This document shows, in pieces, positions 5,840 through 6,895 of a stretch of 6,895 nucleotides of DNA (within the stretch, counting starts at the first letter, position 1; each line of letters starts with the position of its first letter). The notes under the pieces are model-generated. The model was not told the origin of the DNA. It saw only the letters and a program-made list of their open reading frames with translations, and did no database searches. The translations under genes and the position numbers were made by a program. Location: NCBI GenBank assembly GCA_945835425.1, contig CAMAJC010000100.1:1-6895 (forward strand), read 5' to 3'. This DNA is from an uncultured Clostridia bacterium (GTDB lineage Bacteria; Bacillota; Clostridia; Oscillospirales; Ruminococcaceae).

Positions 5840-6745
5840 TTATTCAAACAGTGCCCGGGCGAAATCCTCCGGCACAAACTCCTGCAGGTCGTCGATCTTC
5901 TCACCGACGCCGACAAACCGCACAGGGAGATTCAGCTGGTTCTTGAGCGAGATGACGATACCGCCTTTGGCAGTGCCGTCCAGCTTGGTCAGGACGATGC
6001 CGGTGATATCAGCAGCCTCCTTGAACAGCTCCGCCTGGCTGACGGCGTTCTGGCCGGTGGTCGCGTCCAGCACCAGCAGCACTTCCACGTCGCAGCCTGC
6101 GGCCTTCTGGGAGACGATTCTGAACATCTTGTGCAGCTCGGCCATCAGGTTTTTCTTATTGTGCAGCCGCCCTGCCGTGTCGATCAGCAGCAAGTCGCAC
6201 CCTCTTGCCATAGCCGCGTCGATGGAATCGTAGACGACCGCAGCCGGGTCAGCGCCCTCCGCGTGCTTGACGATATCAACCCCTGCCCGCTCGGTCCAGA
6301 CCTGCAGCTGGTCGATGGCTGCCGCGCGGAAAGTGTCCGCCGCCGCGACCAGCACCTTTTTACCCTGGGCTTTATAGTTCGCCGCCATCTTGCCGATGGT
6401 GGTCGTCTTGCCTGCTCCGTTGACGCCGATGACGAAGATGATGGACGGTTTGGTCTCGATCTTAAAAGGCCGGTCCTCACGCAGCATATCGGTGATGATC
6501 TCCTGCAGCATTCCCTTGACGACGCCGGTGTCGGTCGCGCCGGTCTCTTTGATTTTCTTTCTCAGCCGCTCGACGATATCCTCCGAAGTCTGGACGCCGA
6601 CGTCTGACATAATCAGCGTCTCCTCCAGTTCTTCCAGAAAATCCTCGTCGATCTTGGTAAACGAATGGATGACCCGCTCGACCTTCTGCATCATCGAGTC
6701 CTTGGTCTTTTTGATTCCCTCCCGAATCTTATCAAAAAATCCCAT
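5840..6745 (-). CDS. ftsY: Signal recognition particle receptor FtsY
   Basis: FtsY is the membrane-bound SRP receptor GTPase; it docks SRP-ribosome complexes at the Sec translocon. The 301 residues are the short form, with almost no acidic A domain. They begin with an amphipathic basic helix (MGFFDKIREGIKKTKDSM) that likely binds lipid, then the helical N domain (about 20-95). The G domain follows: GVNGAGKTTTIGK (107-119, P-loop), DTFRAAAIDQL (137-147), DTAGRLHNKKNLM (189-201), TKLDGTAKGG (253-262) and the closing GVGEKIDDLQEFVPEDF (279-295). AAGGAGG with 7-nt spacing marks the start. Repeat copy B begins 23 bp upstream, so the promoter is either inside or beyond the repeat. In many Bacillota smc and rnc lie upstream, which the window cannot show. 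Confidence 0.98.
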   Translation of the reverse strand: MGFFDKIREGIKKTKDSMMQKVERVIHSFTKIDEDFLEELEETLIMSDVGVQTSEDIVERLRKKIKETGATDTGVVKGMLQEIITDMLREDRPFKIETKPSIIFVIGVNGAGKTTTIGKMAANYKAQGKKVLVAAADTFRAAAIDQLQVWTERAGVDIVKHAEGADPAAVVYDSIDAAMARGCDLLLIDTAGRLHNKKNLMAELHKMFRIVSQKAAGCDVEVLLVLDATTGQNAVSQAELFKEAADITGIVLTKLDGTAKGGIVISLKNQLNLPVRFVGVGEKIDDLQEFVPEDFARALFE

Positions 6746-6768
6746 GGTGATTCCTCCTTTTTAGGGGC

Positions 6769-6895
6769 TACGGTCAGCCTTTGAATAAGGCTCGTTGTCC
6801 GTAGGACAACTGGAAACTTTTTTGTTCGCGATGTTCGCCCGCGTGCCGACGGGCTCGTCCGTTAACAACATAGCTTGGGCGAACGCGCCGGGCAG
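6769..6895 (+). repeat. Structured repeat element, copy B (runs off the right edge)
   Basis: Plus-strand copy of the element found on the minus strand at 4046-4174. The shared blocks are 6774-6832 and 6853-6895, each with one mismatch to copy A (T6821 for C; A6872 for G). The 20-nt segment between them (6833-6852) is unrelated in sequence but belongs to a hairpin, GCCCG (6837-6841) with CGGGC (6850-6854). The two leading hairpins (6776-6792 and 6794-6810) are identical in both copies. The outer boundary may extend to 6769, since TACG-N-TCAG is shared. ftsY reads against this copy, while yhbY reads along copy A. Confidence 0.9.

Noticed and set aside
4046..6895. Composite transposon bounded by the inverted repeats
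   Set aside because: The enclosed genes include core ftsY and rdgB, there is no transposase, and the repeats show no insertion-sequence ends or target duplications that I can identify.

Overview
This window looks like a chromosomal housekeeping segment from a fairly GC-rich Clostridia member (Bacillota). The order Oscillospirales (Ruminococcaceae/Oscillospiraceae) is my best guess. The placement rests on gene order (yhbY-nadD-yqeK-LCP-rsfS-leuS), on Gram-positive features (LCP cell-wall ligase, YqeK, strong AGGAGG-type ribosome binding sites) and on codon use. It is an inference, not a database match. All protein genes read leftward on the minus strand.

Layout in transcription order, right to left. 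(1) 6769-6895: copy B of a structured repeat, running off the right edge. (2) ftsY, the SRP receptor GTPase, followed by a weak candidate terminator. (3) rdgB (GTG start), an unrecognised membrane-anchored protein that overlaps it by 4 nt, and a GNAT acetyltransferase. These three form a tight cluster. (4) About 320 bp without a credible gene, filled by copy A of the repeat and other hairpin-rich sequence. (5) A compact six-gene run: yhbY (ribosome-associated CRM protein), nadD (NAD synthesis), yqeK (Ap4A hydrolase), an LCP-family wall ligase, rsfS (ribosome silencing factor) and the first 256 codons of leuS, cut by the left edge.

The run combines ribosome assembly and silencing, nucleotide housekeeping (NadD, YqeK, RdgB), tRNA charging, envelope assembly and membrane targeting. 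This is an ordinary growth-linked set; spacings of 3-60 nt suggest co-transcription within each block.

The one part that known genes do not explain is the repeat. Copy A (minus strand) and copy B (plus strand) share two blocks of 59 and 43 nt with only two mismatches. Between the blocks lies a 20-22 nt segment of unrelated sequence that can form a hairpin in both copies. The repeat starts with two perfect hairpins. Copy A continues into further hairpins and ends with a 10-bp arm complementary to a segment inside the conserved block. It looks like a dispersed structured element (MITE-like, or encoding a structured RNA) placed at operon borders. I cannot identify the family. No CRISPR array, tRNA, rRNA, transposase or phage gene is visible.
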